A DNA stretch of 7,780 bases from Bacillota bacterium (GTDB lineage Bacteria > Bacillota > Clostridia > Oscillospirales > Ruminococcaceae). Position 1 is the first letter of the stretch. Each line of letters begins with the position of its first letter. Both the position numbers and the translations under genes were made by a program. Shown in pieces: positions 5,617-7,780 of this stretch. The DNA is taken from contig JAEWMM010000078.1 in assembly GCA_023457175.1 (NCBI GenBank), positions 1 through 7,780 on the forward strand, given 5' to 3'. The notes under the pieces are model-generated. The model searched no databases. It was not told where the DNA came from and saw nothing but the letters and a program-made list of their open reading frames with translations.

Positions 5617-6570
5617 TCAGTTACCGAACGCCGCTTGCGGTACGGCGTCGGACGACGCGTTTTCCGCTTCGCTTGCGGGCGTTTTGTCCTGACCGTCGGC
5701 TGTCCGGTTGCTTTTGGGCACCGCCCGCTCATAATCGGCAATCAGCGCTTCGGGGAAGGGCCAAACGTTCTTATTGTAGATATTGCGTTCGCGCAGGCGC
5801 ATGGCCGGGCGGGTTGAAACGTCCAGTGTTCCCACTGTGCTTTCGGTCACAGAAAGGTCTATGACGCTTTTTGCCGCGCGAATTTTATAATCAATATCCG
5901 ACCGGCCGCCCAGCTCTATCGCCACTCTGCCGTCGTAAAGCAGCCAGAGATCCGCCAGGTCGGAAAGGTCGGCCAGTCTGATTTTTGAAAGGCCGTTCAC
6001 CGCAACGCAGTCCTGAATTTCCAGCAGCACCTGGAGCCTGTCCTTATCCTCACCGGATAAAAAATCGCCGGGAGAAAGTCCCTCGACCGGGAATCCAATA
6101 ACCCGAAAATAGCCCTCGGGGCAGTTCGGCAGACCGGTCTCAAGTACCCTTGCGCGCGCGTCAAGCAGCGTATAGGCCTGTCCGGTTTCCACCGCGGCTT
6201 TAGCCTCGGCCTCGGTCACATGCAGCAGCAACGCGTTGGGCAGCACCCTTTGTAATCGGATCTGCGCTATGTAGGGGTAGCCGGCGATCAGCTTTTCAGA
6301 GGCGTTCTTTTTACTGACGCGAAAAAGATTTTCTCCCACGCTGATGCCGGCGGCGTCAATCAGCTCTTCTTTGGCGTAACGCGTATCGCCCACAACCTGA
6401 ATGCTTTCAATTTTGAAAAACACGGTAAGCGAAAGCGCCATGCCGACACAGAGCATCAGAACCAGCGCAAGCAGATAATAAAGCGTATATTTTTTCTTGC
6501 TGCGTTTTCGCCTGCGGGCCGCCCGGCCGTAAGCCGTGCGTTTATCGTCCTGTCGGCTTTTTCTTCCCAC
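5617..6570 (-). CDS. ftsQ: Cell division protein FtsQ/DivIB
   Basis: FtsQ/DivIB is a single-span membrane protein of the divisome that works with FtsL and DivIC (FtsB) to control septal peptidoglycan synthesis. The 317-residue product begins with a strongly basic cytoplasmic segment (residues 1-28, including RRRKRSKKK), then one hydrophobic span (about 29-52). The POTRA domain follows (about 53-120; FKIESIQVVGDTRYAKEELI opens it), ending in LPNALLLHVTEAEAKA, then the beta domain with YTLLDARARVLE (133-144). The last 30 residues are a polar low-complexity tail, as in Bacillus-type DivIB. The start is GTG at 6570-6568, preceded by AGAAAGGA (6588-6581) ten bases upstream and inside the end of murA; only five bases separate the murA stop from this start, so the two are co-transcribed and probably translationally coupled. 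ylxW, ylxX, sbp and ftsA, found between divIB and ftsZ in Bacillus subtilis, are absent here. Confidence 0.93.
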   Translation of the reverse strand: MGRKSRQDDKRTAYGRAARRRKRSKKKYTLYYLLALVLMLCVGMALSLTVFFKIESIQVVGDTRYAKEELIDAAGISVGENLFRVSKKNASEKLIAGYPYIAQIRLQRVLPNALLLHVTEAEAKAAVETGQAYTLLDARARVLETGLPNCPEGYFRVIGFPVEGLSPGDFLSGEDKDRLQVLLEIQDCVAVNGLSKIRLADLSDLADLWLLYDGRVAIELGGRSDIDYKIRAAKSVIDLSVTESTVGTLDVSTRPAMRLRERNIYNKNVWPFPEALIADYERAVPKSNRTADGQDKTPASEAENASSDAVPQAAFGN

Positions 6571-6575
6571 TGCGT

Positions 6576-7780
6576 CTAGTTCCTTTCTCTTCTGATTTTT
6601 GCGCCGAGGGCGCCAAGGCCCGCCTCTAAGTCGGCATAGCCGCGGTCAAGATGCCGCAGCTCGGTCAGCGCGCTGACACCGTTGGCTGCCAGCGCCGCAA
6701 TAACCAGCGCAGCGCCGCCGCGCAGGTCGGTGCATTTGACCGTTGCGCTGTGCAGCTCGGGAACCCCCTCTACGACAGCAACCCTGCCCTCGGTTTCAAT
6801 CCGCGCGCCCATGCGCAGCAGCTCGCCTGCGTGCTTATAGCGCGCCTCGAAAATATTTTCGACAATCATGCTGGTACCCTTTGAGACGCACAGCGCCGCC
6901 ATAACGGGCGCCTGCGCATCGGTCGGAAAACCGGGGAACGGCATAGTTTTAATGGGGCGCACCGCCAGCAGCCGTTCGGGTGCAGTCAGCGCGATGGCGT
7001 TTTCAAAAAGCTTTAGACGGCACCCCATTTCCTCAAGCACGGGCAGCACCGCGGCAAGCTGCCCGGGGCAGCAGCGCTTTAAGCCGATGTCGCCGCCGGT
7101 AATGGCCGCCGCGCAAAGGTAGGTGGCGGCTTCGATGCGGTCGGGTATAACGGTATGCTCGCCGTTACCCAGCGCGTCGACGCCGTCGACGGTGATATAA
7201 TCACCCTGCACCACAATTTTAGCGCCGCAGATGTTTAAGAAATCGGCCAGATCCTGAATCTCCGGCTCACGGGCCGCGTTTAGGATAATTGTTCTGCCCT
7301 CGGCGGTGGCGGCGGCAAGAATAATATTCTCGGTCGCGCCCACGCTTGGAAAGGGCAGCGTAATTTTAGCGCCCTTAAGCCTGCCGTTGACACGGCAGTC
7401 GAAAAAGCCGTGATCCTCCTCAATAATGGCGCCGAGCTTTCGCAAGCCCTCAATGTGCATATCCACCGGCCGCGCGCCCAGCTCGCACCCGCCGGGAAAG
7501 CTGACCCGAGCACAGCCGCAGCGCGCAAGAATAGCCCCCAAAAATAAAATAGAGGAGCGCATCTCACGCATTAAATATTCCGGCGGATCGCAGTAGGGGA
7601 CATTGTGTGCGTTGATGACAACCGTTTCTCCCTCGCGGGTGACCTTGCAGCCCAGCGTTGCAAGAATAGACTCCGCCGCCGCAACGTCCGAAAGGCACGG
7701 GCAGTTGTGCAACACCGTCTCTTTGCAGAGCAGCGTCCCCGCCAAAATGGGTAAAACTGCGTTTTTAGCCCCATGTATCC
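6576..7780 (-). CDS. murA: UDP-N-acetylglucosamine 1-carboxyvinyltransferase (MurA), 5' end outside window
   Basis: MurA transfers the enolpyruvyl group of phosphoenolpyruvate to UDP-GlcNAc in the cytoplasm, the first committed step of peptidoglycan precursor synthesis and the target of fosfomycin. The frame is open to the window edge, whose first complete codons give IHGAKNAVLPILAGTLL, including the conserved Lys-Asn substrate pair; only about the first 15-20 residues are missing. The catalytic loop is GGCELGARPVDMHI with the reactive Cys encoded at 7487-7485, so fosfomycin-resistant Cys-to-Asp replacement is not present. Other family segments include SVGATENI, PDRIEAATY, GFPTDAQAPVMA, IFEARYKHAGELLRMGA and, near the end, LRHLDRGYADLEAGL. 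A TTG at 7745 could be mistaken for a start, but family homology clearly continues upstream of it. The stop at 6578-6576 lies five bases before ftsQ. The dcw context suggests this is the main MurA (MurAA) rather than the paralogue MurZ. Confidence 0.96.
   Translation of the reverse strand, partial: IHGAKNAVLPILAGTLLCKETVLHNCPCLSDVAAAESILATLGCKVTREGETVVINAHNVPYCDPPEYLMREMRSSILFLGAILARCGCARVSFPGGCELGARPVDMHIEGLRKLGAIIEEDHGFFDCRVNGRLKGAKITLPFPSVGATENIILAAATAEGRTIILNAAREPEIQDLADFLNICGAKIVVQGDYITVDGVDALGNGEHTVIPDRIEAATYLCAAAITGGDIGLKRCCPGQLAAVLPVLEEMGCRLKLFENAIALTAPERLLAVRPIKTMPFPGFPTDAQAPVMAALCVSKGTSMIVENIFEARYKHAGELLRMGARIETEGRVAVVEGVPELHSATVKCTDLRGGAALVIAALAANGVSALTELRHLDRGYADLEAGLGALGAKIRRERN

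Overview
This 7.8 kb window reads as the chromosome of a fairly GC-rich member of the Clostridia (Bacillota), probably near the Oscillospirales/Ruminococcaceae. Four things support this: an SRP RNA gene lies directly upstream of dnaX, a Bacillota arrangement; the murA-ftsQ(divIB)-ftsZ order is a shortened dcw cluster of Gram-positive type; a small LPMGFAMALA-type protein of a kind I associate with Clostridia is present; and ribosome binding sites are strong AGGAGG/GAGGTGAT sequences. The lineage is an inference. No mobile element, CRISPR array, rRNA or tRNA was found.

Layout, left to right. Nearly everything is on the minus strand, so transcription runs right to left. Positions 1-1341 hold the first 447 codons of dnaX (clamp-loader subunit), cut by the window edge inside a proline-rich linker encoded by long C runs. 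Positions 1342-1499 are the dnaX leader, with a good RBS and a plausible promoter. Positions 1500-1731 encode the signal recognition particle RNA, recognised from its helix-8 core, with an extended -10 promoter upstream and a U run at its 3' end. Positions 1743-2090 are AT-rich and appear to hold no gene. Positions 2091-2906 encode an RNase Z-like metallo-beta-lactamase-fold hydrolase. Diverging from it, a 61-residue small protein lies on the plus strand at 3028-3213 and overlaps tail to tail with an EamA-family transporter gene (3197-4102, minus).

The right half is the cell-envelope and division block: murA (5' end outside the window), ftsQ/divIB five bases after it, then ftsZ after a 165-base gap that carries its own promoter-like elements, a 14-bp palindrome and a possible 20-codon leader ORF. 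MurA makes a peptidoglycan precursor, DivIB/FtsQ belongs to the septal wall-synthesis complex, and FtsZ forms the Z ring, so the unit joins wall precursor supply to septation. No ftsA lies between ftsQ and ftsZ, and the FtsZ tail lacks the usual C-terminal peptide. Between ftsZ and the transporter is an unusual 70-base near-perfect inverted repeat that lacks the U run of an ordinary terminator.

I do not see a clearly new multi-gene system. The best leads are the 70-base palindrome, the single-hairpin 5' domain of the SRP RNA, the small clostridial protein, the ftsQ-ftsZ gap with its leader ORF, and a probable lost metal ligand in the hydrolase.
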